Source: Leptolyngbya sp. 'hensonii' (GTDB lineage Bacteria; Cyanobacteriota; Cyanobacteriia; GCF-001939115). Taken from it: a stretch of DNA of 64,000 nt. Made by a program: the position numbers and the translations under genes. Under the pieces are notes generated by a model, which saw nothing but the letters and a program-made list of their open reading frames with translations, ran no database searches and had not been told where the DNA came from. The stretch is from NCBI RefSeq assembly GCF_001939115.1, contig NZ_MQTZ01000042.1, positions 124,001 to 188,000 on the forward strand, in the 5' to 3' direction. Numbering within the stretch: the stretch's first letter is position 1; every line of letters starts with the position of its first letter. Positions 54,903 to 64,000 of this stretch are shown piece after piece.

Positions 54903-57566
54903 ATGAGCGCAGAAGCAGACCGTCTTCAGGCAATCCGCACCCATCAGACCCCCTGGCGTAAGTGGGGACCTTACCTGAGCGATCGCCAGTGGGGCACAGT
55001 GCGGGAGGACTACAGCCCTCATGGTACGGCCTGGGACTTCTTCAGCCATGATCAGGCCCGCTCCCGCGCCTACCGCTGGGGGGAAGATGGCATCGCTGGG
55101 ATCTGTGATGACCACCAGTGGCTCTGTTTCGCGATCGCCCTCTGGAATGGCGCGGATCCCATCCTGAAGGAACGGTTCTTTGGGCTGACTGGCCCAGAAG
55201 GGAATCACGGGGAGGATGTCAAAGAGTATTACTTTTATTTGGATAGTACTCCCACCCATTCCTACATGAAGATGCTCTACAAGTATCCCCAGCAGGAATT
55301 TCCCTATGGCTCACTGGTCGAGGAAAATCGTCGTCGGGGGCGACAGGCACCAGAGTTTGAACTGCTGGATACGGGTGTCTTTGATCAGAACCGCTATTTT
55401 GATGTGTTTGTTGAATATGCCAAGGCCAGTCCGGAAGATATTCTGATCCAAATTCAGGTGGTTAACCGGGGACCAGCAACCCATACCTTGCATCTGCTGC
55501 CCACCCTCTGGTTTCGTAATATCTGGAGTTGGAGTGGCAACGAGGGGAAGCCAGTGCTGAAGGGGCTGAGTTCAGGCAATGGCGTCCCCACGATCGGGGC
55601 CTTTCATCCCCATCTGGGCAACCGCTGGCTCTATTGCCAGTCTGGAGCTGATCTCCTGTTCTGTGACAATGAGACTAACTATGAGCGGGTGTTTGGCTAT
55701 CCAAACAGCACGGCCTATGTCAAAGATGGCATCAATGATTACGTAGTCCAGGGCCATCAAGCTGCCGTTAATCCTGACCAGAGTGGGACCAAAGCTGCCG
55801 CCTATTATGTTCTCACCCTGGAGCCTGGGGAATCTCGCACTATCCAGCTCCGCTTGAGTGAGCAAGCTGACCTGCCAGACCCTTGTGGGGATGGTTTCGA
55901 TCGCACCTTCCAGTCCCGGTTACAGGAAGCTGACACCTTCTATCAAACCCTCAACCCTTTTCCCATCACTGAGGACCGGCGGCAGGTCCAACGACAAGCT
56001 TTTGCGGGCATGATGTGGAATAAGCAGTACTTTTACTACAACGTGGAGGAGTGGTTGAATGGCGATCCAGGAGCACCATCACCCCCACTAGAACGGAAAC
56101 GGGGGAGAAATCGGGACTGGATTCATCTCCACTGTGAGGAGGTCCTCTCCATGTGCGACAAGTGGGAGTATCCCTGGTTCGCCGCCTGGGATCTGGCTTT
56201 CCACTGCATTCCTCTGGCCATGATTGACCCGGACTTTGCTAAGAGCCAGCTCGATCTGCTGACCCGGGAATGGTACATGCACCCGAATGGCCAGATTCCT
56301 GCCTATGAATGGCAATTCAGCGATGTCAATCCGCCCGTTCATGCCTGGGCCACCTGGCGTGTCTACAAGATTGAGCAGAAGCTCCGGGGTGAGGGCGATC
56401 GCCATTTCCTGGAGCGGGTCTTCCAGAAACTGATGCTGAATTTTACCTGGTGGGTGAATCGGAAAGATATTGAAGGGCGGAATGTGTTTCAGGGCGGATT
56501 TCTCGGCTTGGACAACATTGGGGTGTTCGATCGCAGTGCGGCCCTGCCTACGGGCGGGTATATCAACCAATCCGATGGCACCAGTTGGATGGGGATGTAT
56601 TGCCTGAATATGCTGACGATCGCCCTGGAACTGGCGCAGACCAATTCCGTTTATGAAGACATTGCCACCAAGTTCTTTGAGCATTTCCTCTATATCGCCG
56701 ATGCCATGAACCATATTGGCGAAATGGAGACCTCCCTCTGGGATGAGGGGGATGGATTTTACTACGATGTCTTGCACCTGCCGAACGGTCATCAGATCAC
56801 CCTGAAGGTGCGATCGATGGTGGGCCTGATTCCCCTGTTTGCCGTGGAAACCCTGGAACCTGCCGTCCTGGAAAAACTACCGGCCTTTAAAGCCCGGTTG
56901 GAGTGGTTTATCCGGAATCGTCCCAAACTGCGACACAACGTTGCCTGTATGGAGAGTAGGGGGATAGGAGCCCGCCGCTTGCTGGCGATCGTCTCCCAGG
57001 ACAAATTGCGGCAGATTCTCCAGAAAATGCTGGATGAATCGGAGTTTTTCGGCCCCCATGGCATTCGGGCCTTGTCCCGTCACCATGCAGCCCATCCCTA
57101 CATCTTTGAAGCGAATGGCACCCCGTTCCGGGTCGATTATGAACCCGCTGAGTCCAGTAGTGGTCTGTTTGGGGGCAATTCCAACTGGCGGGGACCGGTC
57201 TGGTTCCCAGTCAACTTCCTGTTGATTGAGTCCCTGCAAAAGTTCCACTATTACCTGGGAGATGACTTCAAAGTGGAATGCCCCACGGGCTCTGGTCAGA
57301 TGCTGACCCTCTGGGAAGTGGCCGCAGAACTGTCCGAAAGATTAATCCAGACCTTCCTCAAAAACCCTGCCGGACAACGCCCCGTCTATGGCGCGTTAGA
57401 GAAATTTCAAACGGACCCCCACTGGCAGGATTACCTGCTGTTCTACGAATATTTCCATGGCGATAATGGCGCTGGAATCGGGGCCAGTCACCAGACAGGA
57501 TGGACGGGACTGGTCGCCAAGCTGATTCAACAGGTCGGAGAATACAGCCCTGCCAGGGAATTGTGA
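54903..57566 (+). CDS. GH63-like alpha-glucosidase-type hydrolase
   Basis: 887 aa. An N-terminal beta domain (about 20-370; [40 protein letters not shown]) is followed by an alpha/alpha barrel with [91 protein letters not shown] and [25 protein letters not shown]. This fits family GH63 (mannosyl-oligosaccharide glucosidase type), whose bacterial members hydrolyse alpha-glucosides such as mannosylglycerate or glucosylglycerate-type compounds. I start at ATG 54903 (GGAG 7 bases upstream); the upstream frame crosses the palindromic repeat. No signal peptide, so probably cytoplasmic. Confidence 0.85.
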   Translation: MSAEADRLQAIRTHQTPWRKWGPYLSDRQWGTVREDYSPHGTAWDFFSHDQARSRAYRWGEDGIAGICDDHQWLCFAIALWNGADPILKERFFGLTGPEGNHGEDVKEYYFYLDSTPTHSYMKMLYKYPQQEFPYGSLVEENRRRGRQAPEFELLDTGVFDQNRYFDVFVEYAKASPEDILIQIQVVNRGPATHTLHLLPTLWFRNIWSWSGNEGKPVLKGLSSGNGVPTIGAFHPHLGNRWLYCQSGADLLFCDNETNYERVFGYPNSTAYVKDGINDYVVQGHQAAVNPDQSGTKAAAYYVLTLEPGESRTIQLRLSEQADLPDPCGDGFDRTFQSRLQEADTFYQTLNPFPITEDRRQVQRQAFAGMMWNKQYFYYNVEEWLNGDPGAPSPPLERKRGRNRDWIHLHCEEVLSMCDKWEYPWFAAWDLAFHCIPLAMIDPDFAKSQLDLLTREWYMHPNGQIPAYEWQFSDVNPPVHAWATWRVYKIEQKLRGEGDRHFLERVFQKLMLNFTWWVNRKDIEGRNVFQGGFLGLDNIGVFDRSAALPTGGYINQSDGTSWMGMYCLNMLTIALELAQTNSVYEDIATKFFEHFLYIADAMNHIGEMETSLWDEGDGFYYDVLHLPNGHQITLKVRSMVGLIPLFAVETLEPAVLEKLPAFKARLEWFIRNRPKLRHNVACMESRGIGARRLLAIVSQDKLRQILQKMLDESEFFGPHGIRALSRHHAAHPYIFEANGTPFRVDYEPAESSSGLFGGNSNWRGPVWFPVNFLLIESLQKFHYYLGDDFKVECPTGSGQMLTLWEVAAELSERLIQTFLKNPAGQRPVYGALEKFQTDPHWQDYLLFYEYFHGDNGAGIGASHQTGWTGLVAKLIQQVGEYSPAREL

Positions 57567-57645
57567 TCTGATTCCAATGAATCATGCGGTTCTTCGCCAG
57601 ACATGATATTACTCAAACAATCAGAGTCTTGTGAGAAAGCCAGTT

Positions 57646-57942
57646 ATGTATAGTGAAGCCGGTCTTCCAACCTTCCAGATTACTTTCCATTATCTGAATG
57701 GTCAGTCAGAAGCGTTTACCGTCACGTTGGAGAGTGATAGCACAACTGTTCAGGACCTGCGGCAGGACATTAAGCGCTTCCTGGCCCAGGACTGGTGGAC
57801 TTTAAAAACCCTTGACGATACGGTCATCATCAAAGCTAGCAATGTGTTGAAAATTGAGATCAAGCCCCCGATCGAAACCCTGCACGGCGATGGTGTGTTC
57901 CACAATGCCGAGCGCGTCACGGCTCTAACTCGCAGCCGCTAG
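57646..57942 (+). CDS. Conserved-looking hypothetical small protein
   Basis: 98 aa. No family recognised. It begins MYSEAGLPTFQITFHYLNGQSEAF, predicted alpha/beta, with a DLRQDIKRFLAQDWWTLKTLDDTVIIKASNVLKIEIKPP middle that suggests a small beta-rich fold. An in-frame GTG lies five codons upstream (57631). It has good codon use and stands 79 bp after the GH63-like gene in the same direction. Function unknown. Confidence 0.65.
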   Translation: MYSEAGLPTFQITFHYLNGQSEAFTVTLESDSTTVQDLRQDIKRFLAQDWWTLKTLDDTVIIKASNVLKIEIKPPIETLHGDGVFHNAERVTALTRSR

Positions 57943-57970
57943 CAAGCCCATGGCTCAGAACTTGAGGGGG

Positions 57971-58080
57971 AGGTGTGATAGCTTCCTCCGCCTCATGTCC
58001 CGGCATGACGACTAGGCCCCATTGCTGAACCTGCCGACTAGAGGTGTGATAGCTTCCCCCCCTCATGCTCCGGCATGGGG
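57971..58080. repeat. Paired direct repeats with CATG hairpins
   Basis: The 281-bp gap 57943-58223 holds two near-identical blocks about 71 bp apart: AGGTGTGATAGCTTCC at 57971 and at 58042, each followed by CCTCATG ... CCGGCATG. In the second block CCTCATGC-TCC-GGCATGGGG forms a hairpin. No gene is seen in the gap. Confidence 0.7.
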
Positions 58081-58223
58081 TATACCCCCTGACATCAGTT
58101 TTCTGAAGAAACAGATCACCTTGTCTCTTCCATCGGGACATCCTAGGATATTGAGACTGTTCACCTGCGGTCAAGCCTCGCCTAAACTGCGCGTTCAAGC
58201 TTGCTATTCGTCAACCTGGTTCT

Positions 58224-59558
58224 ATGAAGAAAACTCCTTTGGCAAATATCCTGGGTTATTTGCGTAGCCAAGCCCAATGGCTGGTTGGAACAGCCGATAG
58301 GGCACTGGATCAGGCTTATGACGCAGCATTGAAAATCCAGGCGATCGAAGACGAGCATTTCAATGGCGAAAAAGTCCCCACCGAGTCATCTCAGTACAGT
58401 GCCAATGTTCTGGCTTACTTTCAGGGGGAAGTGAAGAAGTACCAGATTCTCGCTAAAGTTCGGTTAGCTGAATTTAGAGCCAGTAACCTTTTTCTGAATA
58501 ATTCCAATCGCAAAGCCCTGATTTCAGAATCTGTCGGGGTAAATTCCGATGGCCGCTTTTCTCCCGGCATCCCAGACCGGCTGTCTATGGTTCTGGAGAA
58601 ATTAAGGTTTATTGATGCGGTCATCGATCGCTATAATCAGGACCCTGATCTGGAAGTCAGACCTTCTAATGCTCTAACCGTGGTTCAGGCCGACAATCCC
58701 TTGCCCTCGCCAGAATTGGCCAGCCCCAAGCAAGTATTTTCTGAGCAAACGGAGACCATCACGGATAAGACGGGCGTATTGCCCCGATCCATTTTAGGAA
58801 CGGTGAATCGGATTAAGCGAGAACTCGATCCCCGCTCTGAAGAAGAGGTTGTTCGCAACTTTCGCAATTCTAAAGCCAAGACGGTGATCTCAATTCAGCT
58901 AATTTTGCTGATGATTATTGTGCCGCTTCTGGCCCAACAAATGTCCAAGAGCATTGTGATCGGCCCGATCGTGGATCAGATTCGGGGAGAAAGCGAAGAG
59001 ACCGTCTTTTTGAACTATGAGCTAGAAGAAAATGCCTTCAGCGAATTGCAACGCTTTGAAGAGAAGCTGAGGTTTGAAAATCTGATCAGCCCGACAATCC
59101 GCTATTCTCCTGAAGAGATGGAAGAACGGGTGAAAGAACGGGCAACTCAACTAGCAGCGAAATACCGGGAGGAAAGTAATAATGCCATTAAGAATGTCCT
59201 AGCGGACTTCCTGGCTCTGCTTTCCTTTGCCCTGGTCCTGGTTACAAATCAAAGGAAAATTCAGATTCTGAAATCCTTTATTGATGAAATTGTTTATGGG
59301 CTCAGTGATAGTGCCAAGGCTTTTATCATCATCCTGTTCACAGATATCTTTGTGGGTTTTCACTCTCCCCACGGATGGGAAGTCATCCTGGAGGGATTAT
59401 CCAGACATCTCGGCTTACCAGAGAATCGCCAATTTATCTTTCTGTTTATTGCAACGTTCCCCGTGATTTTGGATACCATCTTCAAATATTGGATTTTCCG
59501 CTATTTGAATCGGATTTCCCCGTCGGCTGTTGCCACCTATAAGAATATGAACGAATAG
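58224..59558 (+). CDS. pxcA: Proton-extrusion protein PxcA (CemA/CotA family)
   Basis: 444 aa. PxcA is needed for light-induced sodium-dependent proton extrusion and CO2 uptake in cyanobacteria; the plastid homolog is CemA. The N-terminal half is soluble and helical. Membrane helices follow near 225-245 (VISIQLILLMIIVPLLAQQM), 330-350 (ADFLALLSFALVLV), 373-395 (AKAFIIILFTDIFVGFHSPHGWE) and 410-435 (FIFLFIATFPVILDTIFKYWIFRYLNR). The NQRKIQILKSFIDEIVYGLSDSAKAF loop is the family signature. Confidence 0.93.
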   Translation: MKKTPLANILGYLRSQAQWLVGTADRALDQAYDAALKIQAIEDEHFNGEKVPTESSQYSANVLAYFQGEVKKYQILAKVRLAEFRASNLFLNNSNRKALISESVGVNSDGRFSPGIPDRLSMVLEKLRFIDAVIDRYNQDPDLEVRPSNALTVVQADNPLPSPELASPKQVFSEQTETITDKTGVLPRSILGTVNRIKRELDPRSEEEVVRNFRNSKAKTVISIQLILLMIIVPLLAQQMSKSIVIGPIVDQIRGESEETVFLNYELEENAFSELQRFEEKLRFENLISPTIRYSPEEMEERVKERATQLAAKYREESNNAIKNVLADFLALLSFALVLVTNQRKIQILKSFIDEIVYGLSDSAKAFIIILFTDIFVGFHSPHGWEVILEGLSRHLGLPENRQFIFLFIATFPVILDTIFKYWIFRYLNRISPSAVATYKNMNE

Positions 59559-59614
59559 GCAGATGGCTACGGCTATATCAAACCAAAGCCAGGTGCTGCG
59601 CCAGCTTTTTCCAA

Positions 59615-61846
59615 TTAACGGCGCTTCCACTGCTGAATGGCGCGACGCGCTTCTCGATAGCTGGCTGTGTTGGCAGGCACCAGTTGAGCCGCCTCGATCG
59701 CTTTCTGATAGCTTCCTCGTCTAGCCCGGTTTTTGGCAATCTTGAAAATCTCCTGACTCCAGGTATCCATTAGTTTTCGGGCCCTTTTATATTCCGGATC
59801 TCCCGCTTGGATCCGACTGGCCAAACGAATCGCCTGATTATAGGTGGATGCCCGTCCCGGCTGGAGTTGCTTCTCAGCAACAGAGAGTAATTCTCGGCTG
59901 GACTGCCGCTGGCCTGCTTGCCGCTGGCCTGCTTGTTCCTGGCCTAATTGCCCCTGCCAGCGAGCAATCGATTGCTGCGCCTGGGCAAATACTGCCGGTT
60001 GATAACTGGGCACCAATCGAGCGGTTGCGATCGCAGTTTGATACGCTCCCTCTGCTGCCCGTCCTTCAGCCAGATCCAAAATCACCCAGCTCCAGCGCTC
60101 AATATTTGCCTGAGCCTGCTCATACTGGGGTTGGTTAGGTCGAATTTGTCTGGCTCGTTCGATCGCTTCTCGAAATCGACCGGGCTGATTCGGTAGAGAG
60201 GCCCTTGCTGCTTCCAGAGGAGTTTTCTGGACAGGATTGGGGCTGTTCCGAGCCATGGGCTTGGCCAGGATCGGATTTTTCCCAGAGGTGACCAAGGCCG
60301 CACCAACCCTGCCGTTGGCAGAGGCAGCAGGAACAGCCGCATCACGGTTTGGGACCCCACGAAAGGCCGTCTGATTCCGCAACAGGGTTCCCAGCAATAG
60401 AAAAGCCGCAATGAGCGTTGTCCAGAGCAGGAGGCGTCCGCGAAAAACACCATCCTCCATCTCAATCACTGCATCATCCTGAGAAGGTTGAAGGGAGCTA
60501 CCTGGGTTGGGGGAAGCCATAGTTGAAGAGGGAGAGGACTCATTTACTCTTTGCTGCCCTATGACTTCTGATTCCGGAGATTTTTCTTCCTGCTCAGGAA
60601 CTTGTTGTGTCAGCACTGCAGGAGGAATCCCTGGGTAGGGGGAGTCGGAAGGCGCAGCCGGATAGGACAGGTCACCCTCAATCTCAGGCGCAGCATAGTT
60701 CGGGTTGCCCACCAGTTGGTTTAACAAACTATTGTAGAGGGTAGGCTGCAAACCAGAAGCAACTGCCTTGATCTGCTGGCCATCAGCCAGCTCCACCGTC
60801 TGGCTTCCCAATTGAGACGCGAGACCTTGCCTCAGCCCTGCGACTGTCGCAACGATCATCGGATTGGCACTAGGTCGATCGACCGCTCCAGCCCCATTAG
60901 CCAAGGGGACAACGTAGCCATCTTCGGTCAGGCCATTACCATTGCCGTTACCGTTGCCATTGCTGTGATTGTCTTTGAAGGTCATAGCCGTGGATGTTTG
61001 AGGCAAAATAAGTTGTTGCGTTTTCAATACCCTATCATTGACGCAGACAGGATGCTGCAAGGGTCGCCAGTAGTCATCGGTGAGCTTGGGAAGATGGCGA
61101 GTCAAATATTGCTCCAACTGAGCTACCGTATGACAGCCATGGTGCCGCAATCCCTCCAAGAGTGCTGCCGTGAAGAAGCCCTGCCGCAGTTCTGTGCTTT
61201 CGCAGGAGAATTCCTCTGGGCGGCAGGACAGAAAGGTCGAAATGCCAGAGTTGCGGGCAACCTCGATCGTTTGAGCCCCTGTCTGCCCATTCATCTGGAT
61301 GCTGCGGTTACGGTTCATATCCAGCAAAGCCAGAGTCGTTTTAGCCCCCGCAGCCTGCAGACTATCAAACAAAGACTGAACCGATATCCCTGTACTGGGA
61401 ATATCCCCAGGATTGGCATCGATCGGCAGCAAATAATCCCGTCCTTGAACAGAGGCTCCTAAGCCACTGAAAAAACACCAGACGGTTGCCTCTGCATGAA
61501 GGTACTGACCACAAAATCGTTCCAGCCAGTTACAAATTGTTTCGCGAGTTGGATAGGTCGATCGCCCCCAAGCCGATGGTGAACTATCGGTCAGAAGCAG
61601 ACATTGTTCGGGGGGAAAGCCCACCTCATTGACCAGAAACGTCTGCATGGCCTGGGCATCCCAGAGCGCATAATGCAGGGGGTGAAACAATTGATATTGG
61701 TTAATCCCAATCAGAATGGCAAAGCAGGATTGGCGATCGATGCCCTTAGGAATTGCTCCATCACCTGTGATCTCCGATCTCGAACCATTCAGTGGGGATT
61801 TAAGTTCCCTCTGCCCAATCATATTCATTACCGATGCCCCAGTCAT
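59615..61846 (-). CDS. Caspase-fold (orthocaspase-like) protein lacking catalytic residues, membrane-anchored, with C-terminal repeats
   Basis: 743 aa. The N-terminal p20-like domain (about 40-240) begins CFAILIGINQYQLF and contains GFPPEQCLLLTD, but the usual F-S-G-H-G reads FFSGLGAS and the usual L-D-x-C reads LLDMNRNRS, so both the catalytic His and Cys are replaced. A Gly-Asn-rich linker follows, then a hydrophobic segment near 475 (RLLLWTTLIAAFLLLGTLL). The last 180 residues carry three TPR-like repeats (A-I-x-x-A-x-x-I-x-P-x-x-x-x-Y-x-x-A-x-x-x-I-x-x-W). It is likely a non-proteolytic scaffold or regulatory protein. Convergent with pxcA. Confidence 0.82.
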   Translation of the reverse strand: MTGASVMNMIGQRELKSPLNGSRSEITGDGAIPKGIDRQSCFAILIGINQYQLFHPLHYALWDAQAMQTFLVNEVGFPPEQCLLLTDSSPSAWGRSTYPTRETICNWLERFCGQYLHAEATVWCFFSGLGASVQGRDYLLPIDANPGDIPSTGISVQSLFDSLQAAGAKTTLALLDMNRNRSIQMNGQTGAQTIEVARNSGISTFLSCRPEEFSCESTELRQGFFTAALLEGLRHHGCHTVAQLEQYLTRHLPKLTDDYWRPLQHPVCVNDRVLKTQQLILPQTSTAMTFKDNHSNGNGNGNGNGLTEDGYVVPLANGAGAVDRPSANPMIVATVAGLRQGLASQLGSQTVELADGQQIKAVASGLQPTLYNSLLNQLVGNPNYAAPEIEGDLSYPAAPSDSPYPGIPPAVLTQQVPEQEEKSPESEVIGQQRVNESSPSSTMASPNPGSSLQPSQDDAVIEMEDGVFRGRLLLWTTLIAAFLLLGTLLRNQTAFRGVPNRDAAVPAASANGRVGAALVTSGKNPILAKPMARNSPNPVQKTPLEAARASLPNQPGRFREAIERARQIRPNQPQYEQAQANIERWSWVILDLAEGRAAEGAYQTAIATARLVPSYQPAVFAQAQQSIARWQGQLGQEQAGQRQAGQRQSSRELLSVAEKQLQPGRASTYNQAIRLASRIQAGDPEYKRARKLMDTWSQEIFKIAKNRARRGSYQKAIEAAQLVPANTASYREARRAIQQWKRR

Positions 61847-62067
61847 AGATGCCCCAGATACATACCCAGCTTATTGTGCCCTGAAATACCTGATTGGCTC
61901 ACGCAATCCAAAATTGATTCAGCAATACTACTGACATCCCCATCTGATCCCCCCGGAGGACCGATGTTCTCTCAGCTCCTGAATATCCTCTCCAGACTGA
62001 ACACAACAGGGAATTAGGGATAAGAGAAGCAGGGATATTGATCTGAAATCATTTGCAGTTTTCCACC

Positions 62068-62090
62068 AGAGGTGAGGGCTATTCACCTCT
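62068..62090. other. Gene-free stretch upstream of the caspase-like gene; one hairpin
   Basis: The 937-bp region 61847-62783 carries only short ORFs without support. AGAGGTGA-GGGCTAT-TCACCTCT (62068-62090) forms a perfect 8-bp stem. The rest is AT-rich; no further signals were identified. Confidence 0.35.
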
Positions 62091-62783
62091 AGAGGGAATC
62101 TGGCTCCTGGATGCGAGTTAATCTGATCAGTTCGAGCCGTACAGGAACATGACAAATCTACAGGAACTGAAGCAATAAAGAGAAAAGGAAAAATTACAGG
62201 AATACCCTATATTAGCTGACCTTAATCTACGATCGTCCACATCTTTGATTGCCCAGATCCCCCCAGATGCATCAGCTTTCATTGGGCTCAGAAGCGGGGA
62301 AAAGATACAGGCAGAGAATCCTGCGGCAAAAAACTCTATTCTCAAACTAAAGACTGATGAAATTGACCATGAACCATTGATAGGGTGCAGTCAAACTTAA
62401 TATAACTTAGCTCTCAGATCCGGCAGGGAAATTTATCGAAGATTGAAAAAGTCTGGAAAATCCTTTAATTATTTGTTACTTTTTGGTTGCTGAAACTAAT
62501 TTCAAATTCTCATCGTTGATCTTCATCTCACCCCCTGATTTTTTCTGTTGTATTTTGAACCAATTAAGTGTGAAGAGTAACTGGGGGTAGGGTTTCCCTT
62601 CCGCCGCCACAATCTTCACTTTTAATCAAGCCGATTTGCTGAATCAGTTGATCGAGAAATAAATTCCAGCCTGCCTGTGCAATTTTTAAACCGCCCTCCA
62701 GGTCACCTTAGGTGAGGAACCCGATGCCCTGGAAAGCCCAAGCTAAATCTACTCAAGTTGTGACACACCGACGTAGGGACATT

Positions 62784-63698
62784 ATGATAAGCAAGCAATC
62801 ACTTACTACCTTAGCTTCATGGAGTCTGGCAGTCAGTATCGGCCTGGCAGGCGGATGTTGGGTGATGGAAGCAGTCACAGGACCTCAGCCCGTTCAAGCC
62901 TATACAGTACGGGTTGATGTTGCCCTCGATAATCGACCCGGTGAAACCTATGAGACGCTGATGCGCCGGGCTGAAGGAGCAGCGAGGGCTGCCGTACAAC
63001 GCAGTTTCGATCGGGATATTCTGGCCACGGTGGCCTCGGTGATTGTGACTGGGCAGAACCAGGGTCTGACAGCTCCGATTCTCTCCCTGGAGATCACCCG
63101 TGAGCAGTGGCGAAACCAACCGGACATCCGACGCTGGGCAACCTATTATCCGGCCTCCAAAATTTTGTTAGGGCTACAAAATTCAACGCCCACCCAGCCT
63201 GCCACCACCCAACCTGGTGCTGGGCCATCTCAAACACCTCCAGCAGGTCAACAGACTGGAACACCCGCAACCCCAGCCAGTCCCAGCACCCGTCCAACGC
63301 CTGGGAATGTGGCTCCCAGCAATCCAGCTCCGACCGAAACAACAGGAGGTCAGGGCACCACGCCTACACCGGGCGGAGCAACACCAGCAACACCGGTAAC
63401 ACCCTCGTCAACGACTAATCCACCGGCCACCAATACACCCGGTGCGGCTCCAACTCCTGGTGCGGTTCCGGCTCCTGGTACGGTTCCGGCTCCTGGTACG
63501 GTTCCGGCTCCTGGTACGGCTCCGGCTCCTGGTACGGCTCCAGCAACACCGTCAACCTCCCCAACCATGCCCGGAACAGTTCCGACAACGCCTGCTTCGG
63601 GAACAGCACCTACTAGCAGGACTCCCGCTTCTGGGACGACTCCGATTCCCGGAGCGACAACTTCTGCAATTCCAGGCTCAGTCAGTACCATGCCATAA
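62784..63698 (+). CDS. Exported Pro/Ala/Thr-rich protein with small N-terminal domain
   Basis: 304 aa, family not recognised. ATG 62784 has AGGG 6 bases upstream and gives a signal peptide or anchor (ISKQSLTTLASWSLAVSIGLAGGCWVM). A domain of about 105 residues follows (YTVRVDVALDNRPGETYETLMRRAEGAARAAVQRSFDRDILATVASVIVTGQN), then WRNQPDIRRWATYYPASKILLGLQN. The last 160 residues are low complexity, rich in Pro, Thr, Ala and Gly, including five tandem GTVPAP-type units coded by an 18-bp DNA repeat. Secretion with a wall-spanning tail is likely; a Cys at about residue 24 could make it a lipoprotein. Confidence 0.65.
   Translation: MISKQSLTTLASWSLAVSIGLAGGCWVMEAVTGPQPVQAYTVRVDVALDNRPGETYETLMRRAEGAARAAVQRSFDRDILATVASVIVTGQNQGLTAPILSLEITREQWRNQPDIRRWATYYPASKILLGLQNSTPTQPATTQPGAGPSQTPPAGQQTGTPATPASPSTRPTPGNVAPSNPAPTETTGGQGTTPTPGGATPATPVTPSSTTNPPATNTPGAAPTPGAVPAPGTVPAPGTVPAPGTAPAPGTAPATPSTSPTMPGTVPTTPASGTAPTSRTPASGTTPIPGATTSAIPGSVSTMP
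63441..63542 (+). repeat. 18-bp tandem repeat (GGTACGGTTCCGGCTCCT)
   Basis: Five full units (63441-63530) plus a partial one, with only A/G or C/T changes at two to three positions, coding G-T/A-V/A-P-A-P. A likely variable-number coding repeat. Confidence 0.9.
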
Positions 63699-63880
63699 TC
63701 AGGTCGATTGGCACTTTGGGGCATGGGGGTTGACATGGCCTCAAATCAGCTCCTTCAGTAACCAGGGGCCGATTAAGGGGTATTGAACCCCCCTCACACC
63801 ATTTTTCTAATGTTTCCGTCTTGCCAAATAGATAGTTGCCCAATAAATGGGGGGTTTGCTTCTGCTTATTCCTTTAGAGA

Positions 63881-63904
63881 AGTATAGAATCAGGATTCTA
63901 TACT
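63881..63904. repeat. Perfect 11-bp-arm palindrome near window end
   Basis: AGTATAGAATC, spacer AG, GATTCTATACT. It lies in the 302-bp gene-free end of the window (63699-64000), 183 bp after the stop of the Pro/Ala/Thr-rich protein. The near-absence of a loop favours a protein-binding site over a terminator. Confidence 0.6.
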
Positions 63905-64000
63905 GGAAATAAGCGGCTAATCACTGACTCAAAGTTATCCGTTTGAGGTCCGAATTTTTCGGATTGAAGCGGGTGAACCGAGTACTATAGTCTGAGGATT

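Noticed and set aside
61928-62345. Short minus-strand frames of 72-75 aa upstream of the caspase-like gene
   Set aside because: No ribosome-binding site, odd composition and overlap with a hairpin; treated as non-coding.
63786-63800. CCCCTCACACC resembling the Yfr1 small-RNA core
   Set aside because: The conserved 11-base Yfr1 core (ACTCCTCACAC) is not matched in full and I could not see its two flanking hairpins and terminator.

Overview
The window is chromosomal DNA of a cyanobacterium, most likely a filamentous or Leptolyngbya/Synechococcales-type lineage. The evidence is photosystem I psaK, gas-vesicle genes gvpK-gvpF/L-gvpG, the CemA-like proton-extrusion gene pxcA, a DUF3172 gene, a group-2-type sigma factor, a KGK-domain gene and very many HIP1 octamers (GCGATCGC). 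No rRNA operon, CRISPR array, prophage or complete insertion sequence is visible. There is one tRNA gene, tRNA-Arg(ACG).

Layout. 1-3 kb: flotillin with its NfeD/YqiJ-like membrane partner. 3-5 kb: tRNA-Arg, moaC, folA and a short LpxD-like acyltransferase. 5-10 kb: Eis-like acetyltransferase, an exported protein with an HG...GC signature, a two-domain polysaccharide deacetylase/phosphodiester glycosidase and a DUF3172 protein. 10-15 kb: lone ABC ATPase, ilvC, psaK, trpF and an FAD oxidase. 15-24 kb: membrane SpoIIE-type phosphatase, pyrG, the ATP-grasp/alpha-E/transglutaminase trio and an FG-GAP protein. 24-28 kb: Mrp-type ATPase, rodA, gvpK, gvpF/L and gvpG. 28-37 kb: secreted protein, sigma factor, HerA-like ATPase, two low-complexity exported proteins and a GST. 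37-42.4 kb: dynamin-like GTPase, a KGK gene split by a small mobile repeat, a 58-aa ORF, an HNH nuclease and a GT2-TPR protein. 42.3-54.7 kb: an anaerobic/stress region (osmC, pflB, histidine phosphatase, nitroreductase, usp, ppsA, pflA, adhE). 54.9-63.7 kb: GH63-like hydrolase, a small protein, pxcA, a caspase-fold protein lacking its catalytic dyad, and a Pro/Ala/Thr-rich exported protein.

The strongest unexplained signal is a promoter module found three times, only in front of fermentation genes: CYTCA-N6-CCTCA-N11-TATAMC, with identical internal spacing, upstream of pflB, ppsA and pflA(-adhE). It combines a tandem 11-bp-period direct repeat, as expected for a response-regulator-type activator, with a -10 box. 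It would tie pyruvate formate-lyase, its activase with AdhE, and PEP synthase into one regulon, and I do not recognise it as a described cyanobacterial operator.

Other notable points are a 137-bp repeat element whose conceptual removal restores a longer KGK reading frame, a pseudo-caspase, a gas-vesicle cluster reduced to K-F/L-G, an Mrp protein without the CxxC, and several families of palindromic and dispersed repeats. All functional calls come from reading the translations; no database search was run.
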